This document shows, piece after piece, positions 55,682 through 64,000 of a stretch of DNA of 64,000 bases. The notes under the pieces were generated by a model. It was not told the DNA's origin. It ran no database searches and was given only the letters and a program-made list of their open reading frames with translations. The stretch comes from Thalassotalea euphylliae. GTDB taxonomy: Bacteria > Pseudomonadota > Gammaproteobacteria > Enterobacterales > Alteromonadaceae. How positions within the stretch are numbered: position 1 is the stretch's first letter; each line of letters begins with the position of its first letter. The position numbers and the translations under genes are program-made. The stretch spans positions 2,542,001 through 2,606,000 of the forward strand of contig NZ_QUOV01000001.1 of NCBI RefSeq assembly GCF_003390395.1, read 5' to 3'.

Positions 55682-56242
55682 TTACGAAAGCAATTCGCGA
55701 ATTCGTTCAGCATCTTTATCTGAGTAACCTAGAGCAACAGCTACCTCAGTTAGCATCATTTTCTTTCGTGTCGTATTTGAGTTAGTAATAACCCAGTATG
55801 GACTTTCTGGTATTTGACGAGGCTTAGTACTGCTGCCACTTTCGGCCAATGCATTCTCGCTGTCAGCAAAATAAAGACGATCACGGCCACGAATATCGCT
55901 TACCACATTAAATTCGTCTTGATGAACACGGTATAGGGCTTGGAGAATCAACAAAAAGCGACCAACCGCACCACGTTGTGTTGCTAATTCTTCTTTATTG
56001 ATATGATCGAAAACTGTTCCTTTTGGCTTCTTAGCCGGTGCCTCAACTGCTTTAGTTTCTGGCTCTGAGTTAACGGAATTTAAGTCAACCGAGTTTGACT
56101 GAGATTTTGGCTGCGGTGAGGTCTGCACAGCAGTGTCAATGGCAAGCAGACGACGTAAAATAGAAGAGGCACTTTCGCCAATAAATTGAGTTTGACTGGC
56201 AATATATTGATATAGCTCTTCGTCTATTTCGATGTTCTTCAT
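55682..56242 (-). CDS. seqA: Replication initiation negative regulator SeqA
   Basis: 186 aa. N-terminal oligomerisation domain ([20 protein letters not shown]...[10 protein letters not shown]), a Gln/Ser/Pro-rich linker (about 50-90), and a C-terminal domain (about 95-186) with [19 protein letters not shown] that reads hemimethylated GATC. It sequesters oriC after initiation. It is divergent from ybfF, with 292 bases between them; the ybfF-seqA-pgm order is conserved in gammaproteobacteria. Confidence 0.96.
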   Translation of the reverse strand: MKNIEIDEELYQYIASQTQFIGESASSILRRLLAIDTAVQTSPQPKSQSNSVDLNSVNSEPETKAVEAPAKKPKGTVFDHINKEELATQRGAVGRFLLILQALYRVHQDEFNVVSDIRGRDRLYFADSENALAESGSSTKPRQIPESPYWVITNSNTTRKKMMLTEVAVALGYSDKDAERIRELLS

Positions 56243-56534
56243 TCATGATCCGTATATTTTTTTCAAGCGCCCCGATTATACTCACGAAGAAAAAATCTCA
56301 CCAGCGCTAAATCGGCTTTAATGTTGTTTTATCTGATCCTTTCGCTCGATATTTAAGCAAAAAGATCTAACTGACAAACTATGCTTGCAAGCGCACTAGG
56401 ATTTACGCGAAAATTTGTTCTCTGGTGCGCATAATGAAGCACAGTAAGCTCACATAGTTAATCTCGTGTAGATAAGTGTGAAACTAGCGTCAACCTCTAC
56501 ATAAACAAATAGCAACATAATCAAAAGAAAGCCT

Positions 56535-57311
56535 ATGTCATTGTTAAATTTTCAGATCCGCGGCGAAGGCCAACCGTTAGTATTAATCCATGGACTGTTC
56601 GGTAGTCTCGACAACTTGGGAATGGTTGCAAAGCCTATGGCTGAAGATTATCAGGTCATCAGCATTGATGTGTGTAACCACGGTAGCTCATTTCATCGCA
56701 ACGACATGAACTACCCAACACTTGCCCAAGACGTTATTTCGGTACTCGATCACCTGAATGTTAAACAGGCAGATTTTCTTGGGCACTCTATGGGCGGTAA
56801 AATTGCGATGCAAATCGCCTTGTCGTTTAGTCATTATGTTAAAAGCTTGATTGTCGCCGACATTGCGCCAATTGCCTACCCTGCGCACCACCAAGAAATC
56901 ATCAACGGCTTGCAGCAAGTAGAGCTTCAGATCGTGAATCAACAAATAACATCGCGTAAGCAAGCCGACGAATTACTTAGTCACTATGTTGAAACGCCAA
57001 GTGTACGTCAGTTCTTACTGCGCAATCTAACCACTACCGATGGCCAATTGCACTTTAAGTGCCATTTACAAAACATCGCCAACTGTTACCCGCAAATTAT
57101 GCAAGCGCTTGATCCAAATCAATCTTTTAGTGGAGACACCTTGTTTATTAAAGGTGGTGCCTCTAATTATATAACCGCTGAACATAGTGAGGTGATTAAA
57201 CCCATGTTCCCCAACAGCCGCGCCAAAATTATTGCGGGTGCTGGCCACTGGCTTCACGCCGAAAAAACGGTTGCGTTTAATAAGATTGTTAAAGATTTTT
57301 TAAACAGATAA
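56535..57311 (+). CDS. ybfF: Esterase YbfF, alpha/beta hydrolase
   Basis: 258 aa. Oxyanion region LIHGLFGSLDNLG (about 17-30), nucleophile elbow GHSMGG (about 84-89), and the catalytic His in GAGHWLHAEK near the C-terminus. It acts on acyl-CoA and short esters in vitro in E. coli; the natural substrate is unclear. It is divergent from seqA and starts the ybfF-DUF2788-ybfE-fldA run. Confidence 0.94.
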   Translation: MSLLNFQIRGEGQPLVLIHGLFGSLDNLGMVAKPMAEDYQVISIDVCNHGSSFHRNDMNYPTLAQDVISVLDHLNVKQADFLGHSMGGKIAMQIALSFSHYVKSLIVADIAPIAYPAHHQEIINGLQQVELQIVNQQITSRKQADELLSHYVETPSVRQFLLRNLTTTDGQLHFKCHLQNIANCYPQIMQALDPNQSFSGDTLFIKGGASNYITAEHSEVIKPMFPNSRAKIIAGAGHWLHAEKTVAFNKIVKDFLNR

Positions 57312-57366
57312 GTGATTGGCCTATTGGGTTGTGATATAGTGCCGCCAGATTTTTTGGGGTAGTAAG

Positions 57367-57588
57367 ATGTTAGCAGAGCATTTCGAATTAATAGAGACGA
57401 TTGGTCTCAATTTATTTTTTGCTTTTATATTTATTTTCATAGGCTTATCGATAAACGATGTTATGAAAAAAAATGATGTCCCCAAAATGGGACAATTCGT
57501 TGTCTATTTCGTATTGTTTTTAGGTTGTGCTGGTTTTATTGCCAAAGGCATTATTCAATTTGTCTGGGAAAGTCAGGGCGTTGGCTAA
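57367..57588 (+). CDS. DUF2788 small membrane protein
   Basis: 73 aa with two membrane helices (about 11-32 and 43-66: NLFFAFIFIFIGLSIND; FVVYFVLFLGCAGFIAKG) and a short loop containing KKNDVPKMGQ. This family is known only from gammaproteobacteria in this gene context and has no known function. It ends two bases before ybfE, so they are co-translated. Confidence 0.85.
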   Translation: MLAEHFELIETIGLNLFFAFIFIFIGLSINDVMKKNDVPKMGQFVVYFVLFLGCAGFIAKGIIQFVWESQGVG

Positions 57589-57590
57589 CC

Positions 57591-57869
57591 ATGGCAAAAG
57601 AAGCAGCAGATTTAACCACTATTGATTTATTTAGTGATGAGAAGCGTCCGGGGCGACCAAAAACGAACCCTCATCCGCGCAGCGTACAAATAAAAATCAA
57701 CAAGCGAAATCAGGTCAAACGAGATAAAAATAAAGGTTTAAAACGGGTTGAATTTAAAATTCATCAAAGTTTATTCGACCAGTTAGATGCGCTAGCGAAA
57801 GATCAAGGGATCAGTCGTAGCGAGCTGATTGAAAGCATGCTCGTTGACTCGCTAGCCAAGCAAAGTTAA
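57591..57869 (+). CDS. ybfE: LexA-regulated protein YbfE
   Basis: 92 aa from the ATG at 57591; the longer upstream frame overlaps DUF2788 and is not used. A basic N-terminus (RPGRPKTNPHPRSVQIKINKRNQVKR) is followed by a ribbon-helix-helix-like segment (VEFKIHQSLFDQLDALAKDQGISRSELIESML). The E. coli homologue is LexA-controlled; I could not find a LexA box close by. Probably DNA-binding. Confidence 0.88.
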   Translation: MAKEAADLTTIDLFSDEKRPGRPKTNPHPRSVQIKINKRNQVKRDKNKGLKRVEFKIHQSLFDQLDALAKDQGISRSELIESMLVDSLAKQS

Positions 57870-57898
57870 ACGAAAGTTAATTAAAAGGTTATAAGTAA

Positions 57899-58426
57899 AT
57901 GGCAATTGTAGGTTTATTTTTCGGCAGCGATACAGGTAACACTGAAGCCGTTAGTAAAATGATCCAGAAAAAACTGGGTAAGAAAATGGTCGAAGTCAAA
58001 GACATCGCCAAAAGTACCAAAGAAGAAATCGCTGAGTTTGATTTGCTTATTCTAGGTATTCCTACTTGGTACTACGGTGAAAACCAATGTGACTGGGACG
58101 ATTTCCTACCTGACTTAGAAGAAGTTGATTTCAACGACAAGCTAGTGGCAATTTTCGGTTTAGGTGACCAAGAAGATTACGCAGAATACTTCTGTGACGC
58201 GATGTTACCATTAAAAGAAATTGCTGAATCTAAAGGTGCTATTTTAGTGGGTCAATGGCCAACTGAAGGTTATGAATTTGAAGCATCTAAAGCGCTTGTT
58301 GACGACAATAACTTTATCGGTTTATGTATCGATGAAGACCGCCAACCAGAGCTAACTGAAGAGCGTGTTGATAAGTGGGTTAACCAAATCTACGACGAAA
58401 TGTGCTTAGCAGAACTTGCTGACTAA
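57899..58426 (+). CDS. fldA: Flavodoxin FldA
   Basis: 175 aa, long-chain flavodoxin. FMN phosphate-binding loop FFGSDTGNTEAVSKM, aromatic stacking residues in TWYYGENQCDWDD, and GDQEDYAEYFCDA. It donates electrons to radical-SAM and other reductive enzymes. It is 29 bases after ybfE. Usually fur follows directly, but here five kilobases intervene. Confidence 0.96.
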   Translation: MAIVGLFFGSDTGNTEAVSKMIQKKLGKKMVEVKDIAKSTKEEIAEFDLLILGIPTWYYGENQCDWDDFLPDLEEVDFNDKLVAIFGLGDQEDYAEYFCDAMLPLKEIAESKGAILVGQWPTEGYEFEASKALVDDNNFIGLCIDEDRQPELTEERVDKWVNQIYDEMCLAELAD

Positions 58427-58447
58427 CAGCGTGTTATTAAGTTTTCG

Positions 58448-58472
58448 AAAACCGGCCTACGCCGGTTTTTTT
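58448..58472 (+). terminator. fldA terminator
   Basis: AACCGGC-CTAC-GCCGGTT followed by TTTTT, 22 bases after the fldA stop. Confidence 0.92.
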
Positions 58473-58606
58473 ATGTCTGTTCTAAGGTGCTTCTCCCTTC
58501 AACAGAAAAAGTTCAAAGCTACTGAGACACAAATGTGTAAACCTGTGGTTAACAAAATGAAACTATAGGTTAACCCTCTAATTTCTTTACTGTTACCCAG
58601 ATTCTC

Positions 58607-58620
58607 TTGACCTAGATCAA
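58607..58620. promoter_or_regulatory. FNR/Anr-like box
   Basis: TTGACCTAGATCAA matches the FNR consensus TTGAT-N4-ATCAA at nine of ten defined positions. It lies 67 bases before the GTG start of the CBS-PAS-GGDEF-EAL gene, a suitable distance for activation. The FNR protein is not in the window; control by oxygen is inferred. Confidence 0.6.
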
Positions 58621-58686
58621 CAAGGAAAAACAAACCCTTTGCTATAAGATTGCGCTTACCTTTACGCGTGACAAAGGAGTACAATC

Positions 58687-61221
58687 GTGAATCAGCAAAA
58701 AATGGTTACAGCAGAAGATATCGTTCAAAGAGATGTACTAACCTGCCCGCCATCGGCAACGCTTAATCAAGCTGCATCACTTATTCGTCAGCACAAAACC
58801 AGCTCTATTTTGGTTAAAAGTGAGCAAAATAACATTGTCGGTATTTGGACAGAAGCTGATTGCACCAAACTCGACTTCACGCGCCCTGCCATGTTTGAAC
58901 AATCGATATCGCGTTTTATGAGTTCGCCAGTGATATCGGTACAAACTGATACGCCTTTGCAAGAGATCATTCTTGAATTTCATCGCCATAAGATAAGACA
59001 TATTATGGTGACTGATAGCAGTAACAAAATGGTTGGCATTATCAGCCAATCGGATGTCATTAAACGCCAGCGTATTGAGCACTACCTTGAACTGAGAAAA
59101 GTCGAGCAAAGCTACAACCCGCGTATCAAGCTGCTGACTGAGCACGACTCGTTAAACGATGTTGTACAAATTATGGCGAATAAAAAGCATTCGTCAGTGA
59201 TTATTCAGCACAGCCAAACAGGCGAGTACGGCATCATTACCGAACGCGACTTACTTAAAGTGTTAGCTAAGGGAGACAACAAAAAGCCAGTTTGGGAAAT
59301 AGCGGCATCACCACTTATCTCAATTGGTATTGATCAATCACTGCTTGAGGGTTACCTGACGCTGCAGCGCTATCGCATTCGCCATTTAGGTGTGCTTGAT
59401 AAGCATGGCAAAATTTTAGGTGTATTGTCTCAACAAAATATTTTGTCAGACATTGAGCACTCTTATTTTCAGCAGCTTAAAGAAATCATCAATGAGCGAG
59501 ATCATGCCTTAAGCGCCTCGCAACGTCACCTATTCTTAGCGCAAAAGGTCATTGAATCATCACTTGATGCGATAATGATCAGCGACAAAAATGGCGTTAT
59601 TTTATCGATTAACCCTGCCTTTACCTCAGTGACTGGCTATAAGCCAAGAGAGGCCATTGGTAAGAACGCGAGTCTGCTAAATTCAGGTCGACACGATCAA
59701 GAATTTTATAACGCGATGTGGGAAAAACTGACTGCGGAAGGTAAGTGGCAAGGTGAAATTTGGAATAAGCGCAAAAATGGCGAGATTTACCCTGAATGGC
59801 TCACCATCGTAAAAATTGATGATGAAATGACCGGAGAAACTCATTACACCGGCATATTCTCAGATATTACCGAACGCAAAAAACACGAAGCTCGTATCAA
59901 GGCACTCGCTTTTTACGATGAGCTGACCGAGCTTCCGAACCGACGACTGTTTGCTGACCGACTTGATGTCGCGATTTCAACCGCGCACCGCAACAAGCAG
60001 TTAGCAGCCCTATTGTTTATTGACTTAGATCGCTTTAAACAAATTAACGACAGTTTAGGTCACAAAGTGGGCGACGAATTGCTCGTTTCTGTATCTAAGC
60101 GTATTGCGAGCTCGGTAAAAGAAGGAGACACGGTATCGCGCTTTGGTGGTGATGAGTTTGTTATTTTGCTGACAGAAATGAACTGCATGGAAGATATTGA
60201 AGGGGTGATAAACCGAATCTACCGCCAATTCAATGAGCCCTTCTATCTTGACGGCAAGGAAACCTACGCGACGTGTTCTATCGGTGCCTCAATTTACCCT
60301 TTCAATGGCACAACGGCCGATGAACTGCTTAAACAAGCCGATATCGCGATGTACCAAACCAAACAGCACGGGCGTAATGGCTACACGTTTTACCAACGCC
60401 AAATGCACGAAAACTTGGATAACAAGCTCACCCTGCAAAACAAATTGCGAAATGCACTAAAAGACAATGAATTCCACCTGAGTTACCAACCACAAATTAA
60501 TAGCGATTCCGAAAAAATTGTCGGTATTGAAACGTTATTGCGTTGGCAGCAAAAGGAACTAGGCAATATCCCCCCTTCAGTGTTTATTCCACTTGCCGAA
60601 GAGTTAGGCGTTATCGTTGATATTGAGCGCTGGGTGCTAACCGAGTCTTGTAAACAACGTAAAGCATGGTTAGATAGCGGGCACGATGTCGGCCGCATCG
60701 CGATTAACATTTCCGCGATTCACTTTAACAATAATTTGCTCAGTTCAATTATCGCGGCGCTAGAAGCATCAGAATTGCCAGCTAAATACTTGGAAATTGA
60801 AGTGACTGAGTCTTGCTTCATTGAAAACATCGAAGAAGCGAAGAAAAAGCTACAAGAAATCAAAGCACATGGTATTACCATTGCGCTTGATGATTTTGGT
60901 ACAGGCTACTCTTCTCTCAGTTATTTAACCAAACTTTCAATAGACACATTGAAAATAGATGCTAGCTTTATTCAAAAGACACCGGAAAACCCTAAAGATT
61001 GTCAGCTAGTTAAAACCATCATTAATATGGCTGAAAGCCTTTCCATTAATATCGTGGCTGAAGGTGTGGAAAATAAGGCCCAGCAAGGCTTTTTATCGAA
61101 TAACCATTGTAATACGCATCAAGGTTTTTATTACTACAAACCCGTTGATGCAGAGAGTTTGTTCTCACAAATGAGTCCAGCCTCAAACTCAAACAAACTA
61201 AAAATTGTGGAAAATAAATAG
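58687..61221 (+). CDS. CBS-PAS-GGDEF-EAL c-di-GMP signalling protein
   Basis: 844 aa. GTG start with AAAGGAGT six bases before it. Two CBS pairs (about 1-130 and 145-265: IVGIWTEADCTKL, MVGIISQSDVIKR, EYGIITERDLLKVL, ILGVLSQQNILSD), then a PAS domain (about 285-400: SLDAIMISDKNGVILSINPAF), GGDEF (about 405-570, RFGGDEFVILL at about 485) and EAL (about 590-835). The EAL motif reads ETLLRW, and DDFGTGYSSLSYL is present, so phosphodiesterase activity is plausible. No signal or membrane helix, so cytosolic. CBS domains usually bind adenine nucleotides, so the protein may link energy or redox state to c-di-GMP. Six bases before the chemoreceptor gene. Confidence 0.94.
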   Translation: MNQQKMVTAEDIVQRDVLTCPPSATLNQAASLIRQHKTSSILVKSEQNNIVGIWTEADCTKLDFTRPAMFEQSISRFMSSPVISVQTDTPLQEIILEFHRHKIRHIMVTDSSNKMVGIISQSDVIKRQRIEHYLELRKVEQSYNPRIKLLTEHDSLNDVVQIMANKKHSSVIIQHSQTGEYGIITERDLLKVLAKGDNKKPVWEIAASPLISIGIDQSLLEGYLTLQRYRIRHLGVLDKHGKILGVLSQQNILSDIEHSYFQQLKEIINERDHALSASQRHLFLAQKVIESSLDAIMISDKNGVILSINPAFTSVTGYKPREAIGKNASLLNSGRHDQEFYNAMWEKLTAEGKWQGEIWNKRKNGEIYPEWLTIVKIDDEMTGETHYTGIFSDITERKKHEARIKALAFYDELTELPNRRLFADRLDVAISTAHRNKQLAALLFIDLDRFKQINDSLGHKVGDELLVSVSKRIASSVKEGDTVSRFGGDEFVILLTEMNCMEDIEGVINRIYRQFNEPFYLDGKETYATCSIGASIYPFNGTTADELLKQADIAMYQTKQHGRNGYTFYQRQMHENLDNKLTLQNKLRNALKDNEFHLSYQPQINSDSEKIVGIETLLRWQQKELGNIPPSVFIPLAEELGVIVDIERWVLTESCKQRKAWLDSGHDVGRIAINISAIHFNNNLLSSIIAALEASELPAKYLEIEVTESCFIENIEEAKKKLQEIKAHGITIALDDFGTGYSSLSYLTKLSIDTLKIDASFIQKTPENPKDCQLVKTIINMAESLSINIVAEGVENKAQQGFLSNNHCNTHQGFYYYKPVDAESLFSQMSPASNSNKLKIVENK

Positions 61222-61227
61222 GTATAT

Positions 61228-62832
61228 ATGCAACTTACTATCGCCCAAAAGATTTATGCCGCGATCATCTTAACCAGTGTGACTTTGCTGGCCACGACAA
61301 TCGCCTTTTTCTATCACGATGAAAAAGCCCTGGCAGAAGAGTTAATTGAACAGAACTTGGCAAGTACCGCACAAAACTATTTCGACTCAGTGAACACTAT
61401 GATGCTGACCGGCACCACCGCCAACAGGCAAATAGTGCAAAACAAGTTGAAAGAGCAAGACGGTATTATTGAAGCGCGGATTATTCGCGCGCCCAAGGTT
61501 GTCCAAGTTTATGGTGCAGGCTTTGCCGACCAACAGGTTGAATCTGACATAGATCGCCAAGGTTTAGCTGGCGAGCAAATCACACAGATTTCGCAAAAAG
61601 ACGGCCGTCATGTGATGGAATACGTCATGCCGATCAGCGCCAGCGAGAATTATCGCGGTACCAATTGTTTAGGCTGTCACCAAGCACAAGAAGGTGAAAT
61701 TTTAGGTGCGGTTAAAATTAGCTATGACTTAACCAAACTCGATAAGAAAATTAAAAGTTCACTTTATCGCGCTTCATTTATTCAAGTACTTATTTCCGTT
61801 GTCGGCTTCGGCGCGCTGGGTTGGGTTGTCTACAAACTAGTGATTTTCCGTTTACGACGCCTGCGCAACAACATCAATAACGTGGCTGACAACTTAGACT
61901 TAAGTAACACCATTAAAGTGCATCATGACGATGAATTAGGTGCCGTAAGTAGTGCACTTAACCACCTCGTAATCAACTTTAGAAGCAGTTTTGAAACGGT
62001 TTCTAGCGCGACGGAAAAAATGATTTCTTCAGCTAAAGAAGTTGATGATATTTCAGATATCAGTAAATCGGCTGTATTGTCACAGAAACGTGCAACAGAA
62101 TCGGTTGCCACCGCGATTAATGAGTTAGACGTTTCTGCTTCAGAAATTGAAAATAACGCGACCCAAACCGCGCACAAATCTGTTGAAACCAAAGACATTT
62201 CAGAGCAAGGTCACAACCTAGCGCAACAAGCTAACGCCGGTATTAACCAACTCAAAAATGAAATTGCTGATAATGCGCAAATGATTGAGCAGCTAAACGC
62301 ACAAACCAAAGAGGTTAATGTAGTTTTAGACATGATCACAGGTATTGCTGAGCAAACCAACCTACTGGCACTTAACGCTGCGATTGAAGCGGCGCGAGCC
62401 GGTGAGCAAGGCAGAGGTTTTGCCGTAGTTGCCGAGGAAGTCCGTTCGTTGGCAATGCGCACGCAAGACGCGATTGGTCAAATTCAAGAGACCATTACCA
62501 GCTTACAATCAAATGCCGCGCAAGCTGTCGATTCAATGACTAAAACTAGTGAGCAAGCACAATTGAAAGCGGAAGATGTTGATAATGTGTCGCAATTACT
62601 TGTCCAGATAACCGAGCATATTCATGCTCTTGATGACATGAATTGCCAAATCGACAATGCTGCGAAGCAGCAAAACTTAGCGGCTGAAGAAATTAACCAA
62701 CACATCGTCAACATTAAAGATATTGCCGAGCAATCAAGTGAAGATGTGATCCGCGGTAAATCAGTCAGTGTGCACTTGCTTGAACTTGCTTACGAATTAG
62801 AAGAACAAGTGAAACGCTTTAAGCTAAATTAG
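61228..62832 (+). CDS. Methyl-accepting chemotaxis protein with a CxxCH haem-type motif
   Basis: 534 aa. Membrane helix 1 (about 9-29), a periplasmic sensor (about 30-180) holding CLGCH at 147-151, which is a c-type haem attachment motif, helix 2 (about 183-205), HAMP (about 205-255) and a signalling domain with the highly conserved hairpin [37 protein letters not shown]. Haem-bearing chemoreceptors sense redox or gas ligands. It is co-transcribed with the CBS-PAS-GGDEF-EAL gene under a possible FNR box. No CheB/CheR genes are nearby. Confidence 0.93.
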   Translation: MQLTIAQKIYAAIILTSVTLLATTIAFFYHDEKALAEELIEQNLASTAQNYFDSVNTMMLTGTTANRQIVQNKLKEQDGIIEARIIRAPKVVQVYGAGFADQQVESDIDRQGLAGEQITQISQKDGRHVMEYVMPISASENYRGTNCLGCHQAQEGEILGAVKISYDLTKLDKKIKSSLYRASFIQVLISVVGFGALGWVVYKLVIFRLRRLRNNINNVADNLDLSNTIKVHHDDELGAVSSALNHLVINFRSSFETVSSATEKMISSAKEVDDISDISKSAVLSQKRATESVATAINELDVSASEIENNATQTAHKSVETKDISEQGHNLAQQANAGINQLKNEIADNAQMIEQLNAQTKEVNVVLDMITGIAEQTNLLALNAAIEAARAGEQGRGFAVVAEEVRSLAMRTQDAIGQIQETITSLQSNAAQAVDSMTKTSEQAQLKAEDVDNVSQLLVQITEHIHALDDMNCQIDNAAKQQNLAAEEINQHIVNIKDIAEQSSEDVIRGKSVSVHLLELAYELEEQVKRFKLN

Positions 62833-62919
62833 CGTCTAATCAAGGTATTCCAGGCGCTAGCCCAAGCGCAAATGAGCTTAAAACTGTTTTATGGTTCAGT
62901 TGGTGCGGTTTAAAACATT

Positions 62920-62948
62920 AAAAAGGGGGACTTATTGTCCCCCTTTTT
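62920..62948. terminator. Bidirectional terminator between the chemoreceptor and DUF4442 gene
   Basis: AAAAAGGGGGAC-TTATT-GTCCCCCTTTTT, a 12-bp perfect stem, serving both converging genes. Confidence 0.93.
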
Positions 62949-63022
62949 AATGCGCTAGTAAAAATGTTAATGCGCGATCAAAAGCTTTATTGTGTTAGCA
63001 AGCGTTACTTCTCGAAATAGCG

Positions 63023-63496
63023 CTAGTCATTGCGAAATCGTTTTTTACGACGAATATACAAAGTGCGATTAACCTTAGCGACAACGTCACCTGCTTCATC
63101 TTTAATATAAGTGACCACCTCAGGCAAATACTTATCACCATTAGCTGTGTGTTTTTCGATATCTTCAAGCAATTGATCAGTAATGATAAATTCAGCATAT
63201 ACGCGTCCTTTTCCTGACTTGATAAAATCTATATCTGCACATTTATCCCAAATCAAATACTGCTGACGCATTCTTGCCATTAACATCAACATGTAAAATG
63301 GGTCTGTCATCGAAAACAGCGCACCACCAAATAAAGTACCGACACCATTGCGATTCCAGGCAGATAATTTCATTGAGACACGCGCCTCGCGAAAGTCATC
63401 ACTCATATATTCGAGCTTAATTCGGGCAAAAAACAGCGGCGGCCAGATATTAATCAGTAATTTAAATAGCCAAGGTCGAGAATACATTAAATTCAT
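63023..63496 (-). CDS. DUF4442 hot-dog-like protein
   Basis: 157 aa, related to acyl-CoA thioesterase hot-dog folds (SAWNRNGVGTLFGGALFSMTDPFYMLMLM). A hydrophobic N-terminus (WLFKLLINIWPPLFFARIKL) may bind membrane. Activity is unproven for the family. It is on the minus strand, divergent from fur. Confidence 0.85.
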   Translation of the reverse strand: MNLMYSRPWLFKLLINIWPPLFFARIKLEYMSDDFREARVSMKLSAWNRNGVGTLFGGALFSMTDPFYMLMLMARMRQQYLIWDKCADIDFIKSGKGRVYAEFIITDQLLEDIEKHTANGDKYLPEVVTYIKDEAGDVVAKVNRTLYIRRKKRFRND

Positions 63497-63660
63497 TTAC
63501 TACTTCCGAAGATTGTGATTAAAAACTCATCGTACCAGTAGATTATCTCAGCTAATTGTTGAAAAAAGCAAAGAAAATTACCTGAGTAGTTAACTAGGGC
63601 TTTTATCTCGACTAAGAAACTTCTATAATTTTTGAGAATTATATTTGATAGAAAATATGT

Positions 63661-64000
63661 ATGTCAGAACAAAACGAAGAGCTAAAACGTGCAGGGCTAA
63701 AGATTACCTTACCTCGTGTAAAAATCTTAACCATACTGCAAGATCCAAACAATCAGCATATTAGTGCCGAAGACGTGTACAAAATATTGCTGGAACAACA
63801 AGAAGAAATTGGCTTAGCTACAGTTTACCGCGTACTTAACCAATTCGATGACGCTGGTATTGTTACTCGCCATCATTTCGAAGGTGGTAAATCAGTATTC
63901 GAATTATCACATAAGAAACACCATGACCACTTAGTGTGCTTAAAGTGTGGCAAAGTGATTGAGTTTGAAGACGATACTATCGAACAACGCCAACTAGATA
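63661..64000 (+). CDS. fur: Ferric uptake regulator Fur, 3' partial
   Basis: The frame runs from the ATG at 63661 to the end of the window without a stop. The first 113 codons hold the winged helix (LKRAGLKITLPRVKILTILQ ... ISAEDVYKILL ... GLATVYRVLNQFDDAGIV) and the start of the metal-binding domain (HHFEGGKSVFELSHKKHHDHLVCLKCGKVIEFED). The CxxC pair and HHDH are metal ligands. It represses iron uptake genes with Fe(II). Upstream, TGAGAATTATATTTGATA is only a poor Fur-box match. It is separated from fldA by 5.2 kb. Confidence 0.97.
   Translation, partial: MSEQNEELKRAGLKITLPRVKILTILQDPNNQHISAEDVYKILLEQQEEIGLATVYRVLNQFDDAGIVTRHHFEGGKSVFELSHKKHHDHLVCLKCGKVIEFEDDTIEQRQLD

Noticed and set aside
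57525..57590. Upstream extension of ybfE
   Set aside because: It overlaps DUF2788 in another frame; the ATG at 57591 gives the family-typical N-terminus.
63630..63655. Fur box before fur
   Set aside because: Only the left half-site resembles the 7-1-7 consensus; the right half matches poorly.

Overview
The window looks like chromosome from a marine gammaproteobacterium of the order Alteromonadales, most like Colwelliaceae (Colwellia/Thalassotalea). This is inferred from moderate-to-low GC, from the housekeeping set (tol-pal, ruvABC, aspS, cmoAB, dgt, seqA, pgm, ybfF-ybfE-fldA, fur), and from the abundance of TonB-dependent receptor, GGDEF/EAL and chemoreceptor genes. No species can be named from the sequence alone.

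Layout. (1) 1-11.4 kb: end of a MocR-type regulator, then a copper/silver efflux operon on the minus strand (TolC-like cusC, adaptor cusB with metal-binding extensions, RND pump cusA with the three copper-binding methionines, two PepSY membrane proteins). Upstream is a His/Met/Cys-rich exported protein, and divergent to it a MerR regulator fused to a SAM methyltransferase. (2) 11.86-18.31 kb: a 6.45-kb AT-rich genomic island in the 3' end of tRNA-Ser(GGA). It is bounded by a 19-bp direct repeat and carries a tyrosine integrase next to the tRNA, a PIN-like protein, a possible HUH relaxase-like protein, two unknowns and a structured non-coding region. (3) 18.4-21.5 kb: nadA, a 102-bp tandem array of decayed tRNA-Lys 3' halves, then six identical tRNA-Lys(UUU) genes. 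(4) 21.6-26.9 kb: the complete ybgC-tolQRAB-pal-cpoB envelope operon. (5) 27-29.8 kb: a candidate small RNA with its own promoter and terminator, then two paralogous exported SEL1-repeat proteins with conserved upstream sequence. (6) 30-37.5 kb: ruvB, ruvA, a MITE-like element inserted just after the ruvC stop, ruvC, aspS, and a diguanylate cyclase with three periplasmic solute-binding domains. (7) 37.6-46.9 kb: cmoA-cmoB (tRNA wobble cmo5U), dgt, a Cys-rich small protein, a TonB-dependent receptor, a VOC protein and a Ser/Thr kinase. (8) 47.4-51.5 kb: a 2-oxoacid dehydrogenase operon (E1alpha, E1beta, E2 with two lipoyl domains). (9) 52-58.4 kb: astE, pgm with a small overlapping partner, seqA, and the ybfF-DUF2788-ybfE-fldA run. 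(10) 58.6-64 kb: an FNR-like site, a CBS-PAS-GGDEF-EAL protein and a chemoreceptor with a CxxCH haem-type motif, a DUF4442 protein and the start of fur. The last block separates fldA from fur, which are neighbours in many gammaproteobacteria.

The least explained parts are the tRNA-Lys relic array, the tRNA-Ser island with its three-way-junction-like non-coding element, the FNR-linked redox chemoreceptor/c-di-GMP pair, and the candidate RNA at 27.28-27.44 kb. All functional calls rest on motif reading and family knowledge; no database search was run.
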